From Ponticoccus alexandrii (GTDB taxonomy: Bacteria; Pseudomonadota; Alphaproteobacteria; Rhodobacterales; Rhodobacteraceae): a stretch of DNA of 64,000 nucleotides. A program made the translations under genes and the position numbers. The notes below the pieces were generated by a model. That model made no database searches, was not told where the DNA came from, and saw only the letters and a list, made by a program, of their open reading frames with translations. The first letter of the stretch is position 1, and every line of letters begins with the position of its first letter. Where the stretch lies: NCBI RefSeq assembly GCF_016806125.1, contig NZ_CP047166.1:2914001-2978000 (forward strand), given 5' to 3'. Shown here one piece after another: positions 46,514-56,299 of the stretch.

Positions 46514-47420
46514 CCGCCTGCCCTTCCAGACATGGGATGTCTTCACCGACACGCGCTTCGCGGGCAATCCGCTGGCGATCGTCGATCAGGCGGACGGACT
46601 GGACCCGGCGCGGATGCAGGTGCTGGCGCGCGAATTCAACCTGTCCGAAACAATCTTCGTGCAGGCCCCGGACGATCCCCGCCATAGCGCCAAGGTGCGC
46701 ATCTTCTTTCCTACTGCCGAAATCCCCTTTGCCGGGCACCCGACCATCGGCTGCGCGATCTTCCTTGCCACCCGCGCCACGCCCGAGGGCGATTTCGAGA
46801 CAGAGGTGACGCTGGAAGAGCAGGCCGGTCTGGTGCCGGTGCGGGTCTGGCGCCGGGGTGCATCGGTGCAGGCGGAATTCGTGGCACCGGTGCTGCCGCA
46901 TGCCCCGGCGCAGGGCGCGGTTCCCGAATCGGCGGATCTTGCGCGCGCCTGCGGTCTGGCGCCGGAACAAGTCGGCTTTGGTCGCCATGCGCCGGGGCTG
47001 TGGCAGGGCGGCCCCGCCTTCCTTTACATCCCCGTCGCCGATCCGGACGCGCTGGCCATGGCCCGCCCGCAGGAACCGGCATGGTCCGACGCGCTGCAGG
47101 CTACCGGTGTGGACAGCGCGTATCTTTATACCCCGCAGGGGGGCGGTTATCGGGCGCGCATGTTCTCTCCGACCGCCGGTATCCCCGAAGACCCGGCGAC
47201 CGGCTCTGCCTCGGCCATCCTCGCGGCGCAGCTTCTGGCCAGCGGCGCCCTTCCCGAGGGCGAAACGCGGATCGCCTTGCAGCAGGGCGTCGAGATGGGG
47301 CGCCCCTCGCGCATCGGCCTGACCGTTGTGGTCAAGGCGGGCGCAGTTGTGCAGGTGCGCGTGGCGGGCAGCGCCGTTCCGGTCAGCGAAGGCCGGATCG
47401 CGCTGCCGGATCGGCCCTGA
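46494..47420 (+). CDS. PhzF family isomerase/epimerase
   Basis: The 308-residue protein is of the PhzF/YddE type with two related alpha-beta halves: FQTWDVFTDTRFAGNPLAIV, FNLSETIFVQAP with the catalytic glutamate, FFPTAEIPFAGHPTIGCAIF and EDPATGSASAILAAQLLASG. Substrates of most family members are unknown. The ATG at 46494 overlaps the end of fnrL by 20 bases in another frame; the GTG at 46500 is an alternative. It converges on the DUF1428 gene. Confidence 0.9.
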   Translation: MAVSLPDRLPFQTWDVFTDTRFAGNPLAIVDQADGLDPARMQVLAREFNLSETIFVQAPDDPRHSAKVRIFFPTAEIPFAGHPTIGCAIFLATRATPEGDFETEVTLEEQAGLVPVRVWRRGASVQAEFVAPVLPHAPAQGAVPESADLARACGLAPEQVGFGRHAPGLWQGGPAFLYIPVADPDALAMARPQEPAWSDALQATGVDSAYLYTPQGGGYRARMFSPTAGIPEDPATGSASAILAAQLLASGALPEGETRIALQQGVEMGRPSRIGLTVVVKAGAVVQVRVAGSAVPVSEGRIALPDRP

Positions 47421-47477
47421 GGGCGGCCCGGACGCAAGCCGACCCTGCTACGCTGCAGGCCCCTGCCACCCATCGGA

Positions 47478-47515
47478 ACCCTGTCATACTGTTCTCGATG
47501 CCGCAGTGACAGGGT
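47478..47515. terminator. Inverted repeat between convergent phzF and DUF1428 genes
   Basis: ACCCTGTCA and TGACAGGGT, nine perfect pairs with a 20-base loop. It may be a shared terminator, though no U-tract is visible. Confidence 0.4.
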
Positions 47516-47539
47516 CGCGCAGCCCCTTCCCGGCAGATC

Positions 47540-47893
47540 TCAGGATTCCGCCACGAAGACCGGAGAGAACCCGCCAAAGATCATGCGCTTGCCGTCGAAG
47601 GGCATCGACAGCCTCTCCCAACGCTTGTCCGTCGCCATGCTGGCATGACAGGCATCGACCGCCGCCTTGTCCCGCCAGACCACCCAGGCAAACACGATCT
47701 TCTCGCCGGGTTCGCGCTTTACCGCCATCGGGAAAGAGGTCACCTCGCCCTCGGGCACATCCTCTTCCCAACACTCCCAATGCGCCAGCGCGCCGTATTC
47801 CTCGAACAGCGGCCAGGCCTCTTCGGCGCTGTCGATATAGGCCTGCTTGTTGGCCTCTGGCACGGCAGCGACGAAACCCTGTACGTAGGACAT
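47540..47893 (-). CDS. DUF1428 protein
   Basis: The 117-residue protein has the ferredoxin-like DUF1428 pattern: MSYVQGFVAAVPEANKQAYI at the start, HWECWEEDVPEGEVTSFPMA, then EKIVFAWVVWRDKAAVDACH and a C-terminal PFDGKRMIFGGFSPVF. Function of the family is unknown. It is divergent from a MarR gene with a shared 64-base control region that contains a perfect palindrome, so the MarR protein probably controls it. Confidence 0.88.
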   Translation of the reverse strand: MSYVQGFVAAVPEANKQAYIDSAEEAWPLFEEYGALAHWECWEEDVPEGEVTSFPMAVKREPGEKIVFAWVVWRDKAAVDACHASMATDKRWERLSMPFDGKRMIFGGFSPVFVAES

Positions 47894-47942
47894 GATGACA
47901 CACTCCCTTTCCCATGTGTTGCCCAGAGCCTGTATCGGAAAT

Positions 47943-47958
47943 ATGTTGATATCAACAT
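47943..47958. promoter_or_regulatory. Perfect 16-bp palindrome, probable MarR operator
   Basis: ATGTTGATATCAACAT lies between the divergent DUF1428 and MarR genes. Its last two bases are the first two bases of the marR ATG, so bound repressor would sit on the translation start region. Confidence 0.65.
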
Positions 47959-48415
47959 GAATCTGGATATGCACCCCGATCTGCCGATTTCCGCCACCCT
48001 CGAGGTGCGCGACCGATGCCTGTGTTTCCGGGCGCAACGCGCGGCGCGGGCCTTGGCGCGGCGCTTCGATGCGGCGCTGAAGCCCTTCGGCTTGTCGAAC
48101 GGGCAGTTCTCTATCCTGATGGCGATAAACCGGCCAGAGGCGCCGCGCATATCGGAGCTTGCGCCCTTCCTCGCCATGGACCGCACGACGCTAACCGCTG
48201 CGCTGAAGGTGCTTGAGCGGCGCGGACTGGCCGAGACCAGCCCCGATCCCGACGACAGGCGCGGGCGGCGGCTGCATCTGACCCGCGCGGGGCAAGAACT
48301 GCTGATCGCGGCCCTGCCGGTCTGGCGCGACACGCATGATGCGCTCGACGCCGATCTTGTGAGGAATGAGATCGACGTCGAGACGCTGGCGAGGGCTCTC
48401 CTCTGCCTCGCCTGA
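47957..48415 (+). CDS. MarR-family transcriptional regulator
   Basis: The 152-residue winged-helix protein has CLCFRAQRAARALARRFDAA, GLSNGQFSILMAINRPEAPR, the recognition helix LAMDRTTLTAALKVLERRGL and the wing SPDPDDRRGRRLHLTRAG. Two N-terminal cysteines in RDRCLCFRAQ could serve as a redox switch. It probably represses itself and the divergent DUF1428 gene through the palindrome. The ATG at 47957 is the only start that gives a normal length. Confidence 0.88.
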   Translation: MNLDMHPDLPISATLEVRDRCLCFRAQRAARALARRFDAALKPFGLSNGQFSILMAINRPEAPRISELAPFLAMDRTTLTAALKVLERRGLAETSPDPDDRRGRRLHLTRAGQELLIAALPVWRDTHDALDADLVRNEIDVETLARALLCLA

Positions 48416-48416
48416 C

Positions 48417-48442
48417 GGCCGGACCTCCAGCATCCGGCCTTT
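48417..48442 (+). terminator. Terminator of the MarR gene
   Basis: GGCCGGA, 9-base loop, TCCGGCC then TTT, directly after the stop. Confidence 0.6.
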
Positions 48443-48496
48443 GACGCGCCCTGCCCGGCGACAGGACCGTCCCGCAGACGCCCGAGGCCGGGCGCT

Positions 48497-49336
48497 TCAG
48501 TGCGCCATCAGCACCGGGACCTGAGTCTGTTCCAACATCGAGCGGGTGGCGCCGCCAAGGATCGCCTCGCGGAACCGGGAATGGCCATAAGCCCCCATGA
48601 CCACCAGATCCGCATCGATATCCGTGACGTGGCGCAGCAGCACATCCGCGACTCGCGGCATGGTCTTGGAGAGGACATCGACCTTGGGCCGCACGCCGTG
48701 CCTGGCCAGAAACTGGGACAGAAGCCCGCCGGGGTCGGAGCGGCTCGGCCCGTGCTGGGGCGGGTCGATGACGACCACATGCACCGCCTTGGCCTGCGTC
48801 AACAGCGGCAGCGCGGCTCGCACCGCGCGCATCGCTTCGCGGCTTTCGTTCCACGCGATCACGACGCGCTCGGGCTGCGGCTTCATCGTGACGGCATCGG
48901 GCACGATCATCACCGGCACCTGTCCTTCGAACAGCGCGCCCTCTGTCACCGGCTCCAACTCTATGCCGCGATCCTTGCCGTAGGGCTGCGGCAGCACCAC
49001 GAGGTCGGCGAACCGCGCATGCGCTGCGATATGACGCCCGATGTCGGCAAGCTGCGCGACGCGGTGATCCACCGCCCAGCGCAGGTTCTCCCGTTGCAGC
49101 CGGTCCCTTGCAAGACCTGCCAGCTCTTCTGCCTCGGCGTTCGCACGGGTCAGGGTTTCCTGAAGAACCATGGCGTTGGCACCAGCGTAATAGTAGCCGG
49201 TCTGGGTCCGGTCGACGCCGAGGCATATGACCTCGAGATGCGCGTCGTGGCCTTGGGCAAAAGCTGCGGATTGGCTTAGGGTGCTGTCCAGCAGGCCGGT
49301 GTCGGTCAGCGCGGTCAGTACGCTCTTGTATGTCAT
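48497..49336 (-). CDS. Universal stress protein (UspA family, two-domain)
   Basis: The 279-residue protein contains two Usp domains. The second has the nucleotide-binding pattern VMGAYGHSRFREAILGGATR. The first is more diverged. The ATG at 49336 has GGAGGA about 6 bases upstream. It is divergent from ccoN and has its own FNR box (49394-49407), so it is probably induced at low oxygen with the cbb3 oxidase. Confidence 0.88.
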   Translation of the reverse strand: MTYKSVLTALTDTGLLDSTLSQSAAFAQGHDAHLEVICLGVDRTQTGYYYAGANAMVLQETLTRANAEAEELAGLARDRLQRENLRWAVDHRVAQLADIGRHIAAHARFADLVVLPQPYGKDRGIELEPVTEGALFEGQVPVMIVPDAVTMKPQPERVVIAWNESREAMRAVRAALPLLTQAKAVHVVVIDPPQHGPSRSDPGGLLSQFLARHGVRPKVDVLSKTMPRVADVLLRHVTDIDADLVVMGAYGHSRFREAILGGATRSMLEQTQVPVLMAH

Positions 49337-49393
49337 GACACTCCTCCGGGTTGTCGATGCACACAAGGCTATCCGCCCGTTTCGAATGTCACC

Positions 49394-49407
49394 TTGACGC
49401 GTGTCAA
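49394..49407. promoter_or_regulatory. FNR box for the universal stress protein gene
   Basis: TTGACGCGTGTCAA, palindromic TTGAC-N4-GTCAA. Its centre puts a class II start near 49359, 23 bases before the uspA-type ATG. Confidence 0.75.
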
Positions 49408-49425
49408 AAAGCAGCGCGCCTTTGC

Positions 49426-49439
49426 TTGATGCAGATCAA
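49426..49439. promoter_or_regulatory. FNR box for ccoNOQP
   Basis: TTGATGCAGATCAA matches the FNR consensus exactly. Its centre puts the transcript start near 49474, leaving a 58-base leader before ccoN. Confidence 0.9.
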
Positions 49440-49531
49440 GGCTTTGTCGATCCCGAGAGCGCAGTAACAGCGGCAGTCAAAGATTGCCTGTGCGGCGGCG
49501 AATCCGTGCGGGACAGACAAAGGGACGAAAC

Positions 49532-51145
<1,614 letters not shown>

Positions 51146-51157
51146 GGAGGACCGGAC

Positions 51158-51976
51158 ATGGCTGATAACCCGAAAATCACCGATCCCGCCAAAGATCCCA
51201 AGGTCGACCAGCTGGGCGACGGCATCCCCAACGAGCTGCCGCACCAGTCGTGGGTCTTCAAACACCACTCCAAGCTGGAGCGGAACGTCACGCTGCTGGC
51301 GGTGCTGGCCTTCCTGACCGTAACCATCGGCGGGCTGGTGCAGATCGTGCCGCTCTTCTACCTCGAGAACACCATCGAGGACGTCGAGGGCATGCGTCCC
51401 TACACGCCGCTGGAACTGGCGGGCCGCGAGGTCTACCTGCGCGAGGGCTGCTACGTCTGCCACAGCCAGATGATCCGACCCATGCGCGACGAGGTCGAAC
51501 GCTACGGCCACTACTCGCTGGCGGTCGAATCCAAGTACGACCACCCGTTCCAGTGGGGCTCGAAGCGTACCGGCCCGGATCTGGCCCGCGTCGGCGGCCG
51601 TTACTCGGACGAATGGCACGTCGACCACCTGCGCAACCCGCAGTCCGTGGTGCCTGAATCGGTGATGCCCAAGTACGGCTTCCTCGAGGATACGCTGCTT
51701 GATGGCCGCTACATCGGCGACCTGCTGCGCACGAATGCCATGGTCGGCGTGCCATACACCGACGAGATGATCGCCGAGGCGCAGCGGGACTTTGTCGCGC
51801 AGGCCGACCCGGACAGCGATTACTACGATGGGCTGGTGGAGCGCTACGGAGAGGTCAACATCCGCAACTTCGACGGGGCACCCGGTGTCTCGGAGGCGGA
51901 TGCGCTGATCGCCTACCTGCAAATGCTGGGCACGCTGGTCGACTTCTCGACCTTCACGCCCGACGCCAGCCGGTAA
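51158..51976 (+). CDS. ccoO: cbb3-type cytochrome c oxidase subunit II (monohaem)
   Basis: The 272-residue membrane-anchored cytochrome has an N-terminal span ([20 protein letters not shown]) and haem site [20 protein letters not shown], with [14 protein letters not shown] holding the probable ligand methionine. It passes electrons from CcoP to CcoN. 12 bases after ccoN with an AAGGAGG ribosome-binding site. Confidence 0.97.
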   Translation: MADNPKITDPAKDPKVDQLGDGIPNELPHQSWVFKHHSKLERNVTLLAVLAFLTVTIGGLVQIVPLFYLENTIEDVEGMRPYTPLELAGREVYLREGCYVCHSQMIRPMRDEVERYGHYSLAVESKYDHPFQWGSKRTGPDLARVGGRYSDEWHVDHLRNPQSVVPESVMPKYGFLEDTLLDGRYIGDLLRTNAMVGVPYTDEMIAEAQRDFVAQADPDSDYYDGLVERYGEVNIRNFDGAPGVSEADALIAYLQMLGTLVDFSTFTPDASR

Positions 51977-51988
51977 GGGGGACCAAAG

Positions 51989-52174
51989 ATGGAGCACTAC
52001 AGCTTTCTGAGACAACTGGCGGACAGCTGGGGCCTGCTGGTCATGTTCCTGATCTTCGTGGGCATCATCTTCTGGGCCTTTCGGCCCGGAAGCCGCAAGA
52101 CCCACGAGGACACGGCCAACATCCCCTTCCGCCACGAAGATCGACCCGCCGCACTTGAGGAGGACGGGAAATGA
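51989..52174 (+). CDS. ccoQ: cbb3 oxidase small subunit CcoQ
   Basis: The 61-residue single-span protein ([20 protein letters not shown] then [17 protein letters not shown]) matches FixQ/CcoQ in size, place and the WAFRPGSR boundary. It stabilises the oxidase complex. Its stop overlaps ccoP in ATGA. Confidence 0.93.
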   Translation: MEHYSFLRQLADSWGLLVMFLIFVGIIFWAFRPGSRKTHEDTANIPFRHEDRPAALEEDGK

Positions 52175-53073
52175 GCGACAAGAAACAGGACGACCTGGAC
52201 TATGAGACCACCGGACACGAGTGGGACGGCATCCGGGAATACAACAAGCCGTTGCCCAAGTGGTGGCTCTGGACCTTCTACGCGACCATCGTCTGGGGCG
52301 TAGGCTACACCATCGCCTACCCGGCCTGGCCCATGGTCAGCGGCGCGACCGCCGGTGTGCTGGGCTATTCCACCCGCGCCGAGGTCGCCGAGGAAATCGC
52401 CCGCGTCGAAGAGGCCAACGGCCCGGTCAACGAAAAGCTCGCCTCTGTCGAACTGGCTGCAATCCAGGACGACCCCGAGCTTCTGAGCTATGCGGGCAAT
52501 GCCGGGGGTGCCGTGTTCCGGTCGTGGTGCGCGCAATGCCACGGCTCTGGCGCGGCGGGTTCCAGCCAGACCGGATGGGCGGCGGGCTACCCGAACCTGC
52601 TGGATGACGACTGGCTCTGGGGTGGCTCGATCGAGGCGATCCACCAGACCATCCGCCACGGTATCCGCAACGAGACGGACCCGGACGCGCGGTTCTCGCA
52701 GATGCCCGCCTTTGGCCGGGACGAGCTGCTGAGCAGCGAAGAGGTCGATCAGGTCGTGAACCACGTCATGGTCCTGTCGGGGCAAGAGCCGTTCGACCCC
52801 GCCGGGGCCGAAGCCGGGGCTGAGGTCTTCGCCATCAACTGCACCTCTTGCCATGGCGACGACGGCACCGGCGACCGCGATCAGGGCGCCCCGAACCTGA
52901 CCGATGCAATCTGGCTGTACGGCGGAGACTTCGCCTCTATCCGCGAGTCGGTCTGGAATGCGCGCTACGGCGTGATGCCCTCGTGGTCGGATCGCCTGTC
53001 CGAGGCAGAGATCCGCGCCGTGGCGACCTATGTCCACAGCCTTGGCGGCGGCGAGGCCTCCGAAGCGGAATGA
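52171..53073 (+). CDS. ccoP: cbb3-type cytochrome c oxidase subunit III (dihaem)
   Basis: The 300-residue electron-entry subunit has the CcoP N-terminus with [20 protein letters not shown] and one span, followed by two cytochrome domains with haem sites [18 protein letters not shown] and [20 protein letters not shown] perfect terminator lies 34 bases after the stop. Confidence 0.97.
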   Translation: MSDKKQDDLDYETTGHEWDGIREYNKPLPKWWLWTFYATIVWGVGYTIAYPAWPMVSGATAGVLGYSTRAEVAEEIARVEEANGPVNEKLASVELAAIQDDPELLSYAGNAGGAVFRSWCAQCHGSGAAGSSQTGWAAGYPNLLDDDWLWGGSIEAIHQTIRHGIRNETDPDARFSQMPAFGRDELLSSEEVDQVVNHVMVLSGQEPFDPAGAEAGAEVFAINCTSCHGDDGTGDRDQGAPNLTDAIWLYGGDFASIRESVWNARYGVMPSWSDRLSEAEIRAVATYVHSLGGGEASEAE

Positions 53074-53106
53074 CCCGGCAGGCCTGACCGGCACCACAGC
53101 CCCCAT

Positions 53107-53139
53107 GACGCCCCCGCCCTGCAAGGCGGGGGCGTCTTT
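53107..53139 (+). terminator. Rho-independent terminator of ccoNOQP
   Basis: GACGCCCCCGCC, loop CTGCAA, GGCGGGGGCGTC: twelve perfect pairs, then TTT. Confidence 0.85.
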
Positions 53140-53272
53140 GCATGTGCGCCCCCGGGGGCCGCTTGCCCGGGCAAAGCAGGTTTTTGCCCCGCCCTTTCGA
53201 TTGCCTCGAAAATTTTACGAAATCTCAAGATTGTTCGCCGATCACCGATGGACCACAGGATGAGAGCGCGCC

Positions 53273-54727
53273 ATGACCTCTTCGGATTACGGATTGCCCG
53301 ACCAGCCAGACGCCATGGAAAGGCTGTGCGCGAGCCTTTGCAACCATGCCAACGACGCGGTGGTGCTGACCGACTCCGACCGCCGGATCCTGTGGTGCAA
53401 CCGGGCCTTCGAAGAACTCACCGGCTACACGCTGGCAGAGTTGGCGGGGCGCGATAAGGATGCGCTTTATGACGCCGCGGGCGAAACCGCCCTGACCGGG
53501 CCGCGCTATGGCGGGCCGTCGGGCAGCGGTCTGTTCCCGTTGCGTCTGCGGCGCAAGGACGGCGCCTCCATCGCGACAGAAATGGCGACCTGGCCCTGGG
53601 CTGTGCCCGACGGACGGCTCGCCGGACATTTCGCCATCTGCCGCGACACCACCGAGGAAGACCGTCAGCGTCTGGCGCGCGACAGCTTTGTCGCGATCCT
53701 CACCGATCAGCGGCTGGACGAGCGGACGAAGATCGAGGCGATCCTCGCGCTGGCCTGCGACTACTTCAAGATGCCCGTTGCACTGGTCTGCGCGCTGGAA
53801 GGCCAGACGATGAGCGTCGTTCACGCCAAGTCCTCTCTGATGACGGTCTCTCCCGGCACCCGCTTCGACCTTGGCCAGAGCATCTGCAGCACGACGCTGG
53901 CCGTGGACGGGCCGCATAACTTCGCCAATACGGTCGAGATCGGCGAGAACCCGACCTTCCTGTCCTACGGGCTGCGGTCCTACATCGGCAAGAAGCTGTC
54001 CGTCGGCGGCCATACCTTCGGCACGCTCAGCCTGTGCAGCCCGCTGGACCGCCCGCATTTCACGCGACAGGATTCGGCGATGATCACGCTCTTGGCCTCG
54101 GGGGTCGAGCAGCTACTGGCGACGGAGATGCGGATTCAGGCGCTGGAATCCGCCGCAACGCAGGACTGGCTGACCGGCGCCAGCACCAGCCGCCAGTTCC
54201 GCCAGCATCTGGAAGACACCTTTGCGCAGGTGCGGCGCAACGCGGCGACCGCCAGCCTGATCCTCTTCGACGTGGATCACTTCAAGTCGATCAACGACCA
54301 GTTCGGCCACGATATGGGCGACCGCGCCCTGACGGAAATCGCCTGCCGCGCCCGCCGCGTCATCGGCCCGAACCGCAAGCTCTACCGTGTCGGCGGAGAG
54401 GAGTTTGCCGTGATCCTGGCAGGCTCTGGCGCCGACAGTGCCGCAATCATGGCCGAACGCCTACGCAAGAAGGTGTCAGAGCAGCAATTTAACGACGACC
54501 TGCCGCTGATCACCGCAAGTTTCGGCGTCGCCGAACTGGACGAGGATCTGGGCAGCGCCGACGCATGGCTGAAATGCGCGGACATCTCGCTGTATGCCTC
54601 CAAGAACAACGGGCGCAACCGGGTGACCAGCAACCGGTCGATCTCTGGTATCGACCTGCCGGACGAGGTTTCGCAGGCGCTTGGGCCCCGGCAGAGGCCC
54701 GGGTCGAAACGTCCTTTGCGGGTTTGA
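53273..54727 (+). CDS. PAS-GAF-GGDEF diguanylate cyclase
   Basis: The 484-residue cytoplasmic protein has a PAS domain (about residues 15-130: HANDAVVLTDSDRRILWCNR then AFEELTGYTLAELAGRD), a GAF domain (about 145-290) and a GGDEF domain (about 300-450) with DVDHFKSINDQFGHDMGDRA and the active-site GGEEF in RVGGEEFAVIL. The active site looks intact, so it should make cyclic di-GMP. The RxxD inhibitory site is not seen before GGEEF (NRKLYRV precedes it), so product inhibition may be absent. Its place between ccoP and the ccoG cluster hints at an oxygen or redox signal. No transmembrane segment is present. Confidence 0.9.
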   Translation: MTSSDYGLPDQPDAMERLCASLCNHANDAVVLTDSDRRILWCNRAFEELTGYTLAELAGRDKDALYDAAGETALTGPRYGGPSGSGLFPLRLRRKDGASIATEMATWPWAVPDGRLAGHFAICRDTTEEDRQRLARDSFVAILTDQRLDERTKIEAILALACDYFKMPVALVCALEGQTMSVVHAKSSLMTVSPGTRFDLGQSICSTTLAVDGPHNFANTVEIGENPTFLSYGLRSYIGKKLSVGGHTFGTLSLCSPLDRPHFTRQDSAMITLLASGVEQLLATEMRIQALESAATQDWLTGASTSRQFRQHLEDTFAQVRRNAATASLILFDVDHFKSINDQFGHDMGDRALTEIACRARRVIGPNRKLYRVGGEEFAVILAGSGADSAAIMAERLRKKVSEQQFNDDLPLITASFGVAELDEDLGSADAWLKCADISLYASKNNGRNRVTSNRSISGIDLPDEVSQALGPRQRPGSKRPLRV

Positions 54728-54737
54728 CACAGGTCAA
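54724..54737. promoter_or_regulatory. Orphan FNR box at the end of the GGDEF gene
   Basis: TTGACACAGGTCAA matches TTGA-N6-TCAA; the GGDEF stop codon is inside it. No gene start lies at the usual distance. On the plus strand a class II start would be near 54772, with an AATCTGTAC sequence at the -10 position. Confidence 0.65.
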
Positions 54738-55052
54738 GGCACGCCGGAGCCAAGGCTGGCAATCTGTACGGGCAAGACCGGGCGCCTTCCTCCCGGTCGC
54801 GAAACACCCCGCCGCAAGGAACGGGGCGTGATGCGCCGATGCCCCGTCCTGTTCGCGCGTTTCCTGGGGCGTCGGCGCAGTTCCCTTCCGGGCAATCTCC
54901 CGACCCGGGCGGACAGCGAAAGGGGCACCGCATCGCGACGCCCCTTCACGGTTCTCCATCAGCCATGACGGCGGGGGCCTCCCTGACCGGGATCGCCCCG
55001 CAGGGCGGGTGCCTTCGGCGCGCAGCAGTGGTGCTGCACAACGACCGCAGGC
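54738..55052 (+). other. Gene-free stretch, possible FNR-controlled transcript
   Basis: 315 bases without a confident gene. Two hairpins are visible: ACGGGGC (54821-54827) with GCCCCGT (54841-54847), and AAGGGGC (54920-54926) with GCCCCTT (54940-54946). A 45-residue frame (54831-54968) follows AAGGAA and starts MRRCPVLFARFLGRRRSS, but is very basic and unlike a known protein. With the FNR box upstream, a small RNA or small protein is possible but unproven. Confidence 0.3.
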
Positions 55053-55208
55053 TCAATCGTCGTAGCCCCGGCGCCCGGCCGCAGAATGCCGGAACGGCAG
55101 GTCTTCTTCCAGCCAGCTGAGCTTTGGCAGATCGTGTCGCGTGGGCCAGCCGCCGCGGCCTTCGGTCCGGGTCGCCGTCATGAAACTTTTTGCAAAAATA
55201 CCGAACAT
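55053..55208 (-). CDS. Small protein of unknown function, divergent from LysR gene
   Basis: The 51-residue product starts MFGIFAKSFMTATRTEGRGG and contains WPTRHDLPKLSWLEEDLPF and a C-terminal RRGYDD. AAGGAGA lies about 6 bases before the ATG, a strong ribosome-binding site. It shares a 100-base control region with the LysR gene, so it is a likely target of that regulator. The Trp, Pro and Asp-rich middle looks selected, not random. No family assigned. Confidence 0.6.
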   Translation of the reverse strand: MFGIFAKSFMTATRTEGRGGWPTRHDLPKLSWLEEDLPFRHSAAGRRGYDD

Positions 55209-55308
55209 CTCGGTCTCCTTTCCTGTTCGCCGTGATGCCTTCATCTTGACGAAACGCGACGCGTCATGCGACTCAGCAATATAACCGTCATGTAAGTCAG
55301 GCTGACAC

Positions 55309-56181
55309 ATGGATTGGACGACCCTGCCCTCTCTATCCGCCCTTCGCGCCTTTTCTGCCTACGCGGAAAGCCGTTCGGTGGCCAAGGCCGGGGTCGCCCT
55401 GAATGTCAGTCACGCTGCCATCAGCCAACACCTTCGGACGCTGGAAAGCGATCTTGGCGTGGCGCTGCTGGACCGCAGCGGGCGCCACATGGAACTGACC
55501 ACGGAGGGTGAAACACTGGCGCGTGCCGTGCTGGACGGTTTTGGCCAGATCGCCACCACCGTCGAGGCTCTGACCGGGGCGGACGCCACGCGACCGCTTC
55601 AGATCTCGACCACGCCGACCTTCGCCTCGGCCTGGCTGATGCCGCGTCTCAGCCAGTTCCGAGAGAAACACCCCGAGATCAGCCTGACCATCGACCCCTC
55701 GGCCACCGTCCAGCCTTTGGACCCCGGCGGCATCGACGTCGCGCTCCGCTACGGCCGTGGCGACTGGCCGGGGCTGGACGCGGACCTGCTGGTGCGCTCT
55801 CCGATCGTAGTGGTCGCGGCCCCGACGCTCGTCGGCACGCGCGAGATTTCCAGCCCCGCCGATCTGCGTGAGTATCACTGGCTTCAGGAACTGGGCACCA
55901 ACGAGGCCACCGAATGGTTCGCTCAGCACGGCGTCGACCGCGATGCGGGTCGGGGCTATGCCTCTCTCCCCGGCAACCTGATGCTGGAGGCCGCCCGCGC
56001 CGGACAGGGAATCGCCATCACCGCGGGCGTCTTCGTTGAACAGGACGTTACGGCCGGACGGCTGAGAATCCTCTTCGAAGACACCAGGAAGAAAGGCTAT
56101 TTCCTCGTCACCCGTCCCGGAGTGCAGCGCCCCCCGCTGAAGGCCTTCACCACATGGCTGCGGAGAGAGGCCCGCCGTTGA
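55309..56181 (+). CDS. LysR-family regulator, GcvA-like
   Basis: The 290-residue protein has the N-terminal helix-turn-helix (PSLSALRAFSAYAESRSVAK then ALNVSHAAISQHLRTLESDL) and a periplasmic-binding-type effector domain with LQISTTPTFASAWLMPRLSQ and IDVALRYGRGDWPG, the pattern of GcvA-like members. The effector is unknown. The divergent 51-residue gene is the probable target. An FNR box for ccoG follows 40 bases after the stop. Confidence 0.9.
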   Translation: MDWTTLPSLSALRAFSAYAESRSVAKAGVALNVSHAAISQHLRTLESDLGVALLDRSGRHMELTTEGETLARAVLDGFGQIATTVEALTGADATRPLQISTTPTFASAWLMPRLSQFREKHPEISLTIDPSATVQPLDPGGIDVALRYGRGDWPGLDADLLVRSPIVVVAAPTLVGTREISSPADLREYHWLQELGTNEATEWFAQHGVDRDAGRGYASLPGNLMLEAARAGQGIAITAGVFVEQDVTAGRLRILFEDTRKKGYFLVTRPGVQRPPLKAFTTWLRREARR

Positions 56182-56220
56182 CGCAGCCGTGATCCCAAAC
56201 CTGCCTCGCAGAGTCAGAAT

Positions 56221-56234
56221 TTGATGCAGGTCAA
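56221..56234. promoter_or_regulatory. FNR box for ccoGHIS
   Basis: TTGATGCAGGTCAA, one base off the perfect consensus. Class II start would be near 56269, 31 bases before the ccoG start. Confidence 0.85.
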
Positions 56235-56299
56235 GGCTGAGCGCGGGCCATGGCGCGACAAGGGCCTCCAACGACCGACGTCAACAGAGCGATTCCACC

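Noticed and set aside
54831-54968. 45-codon frame after the orphan FNR box
   Set aside because: Highly basic, no recognised features; kept only as a possibility within the finding on the FNR box.
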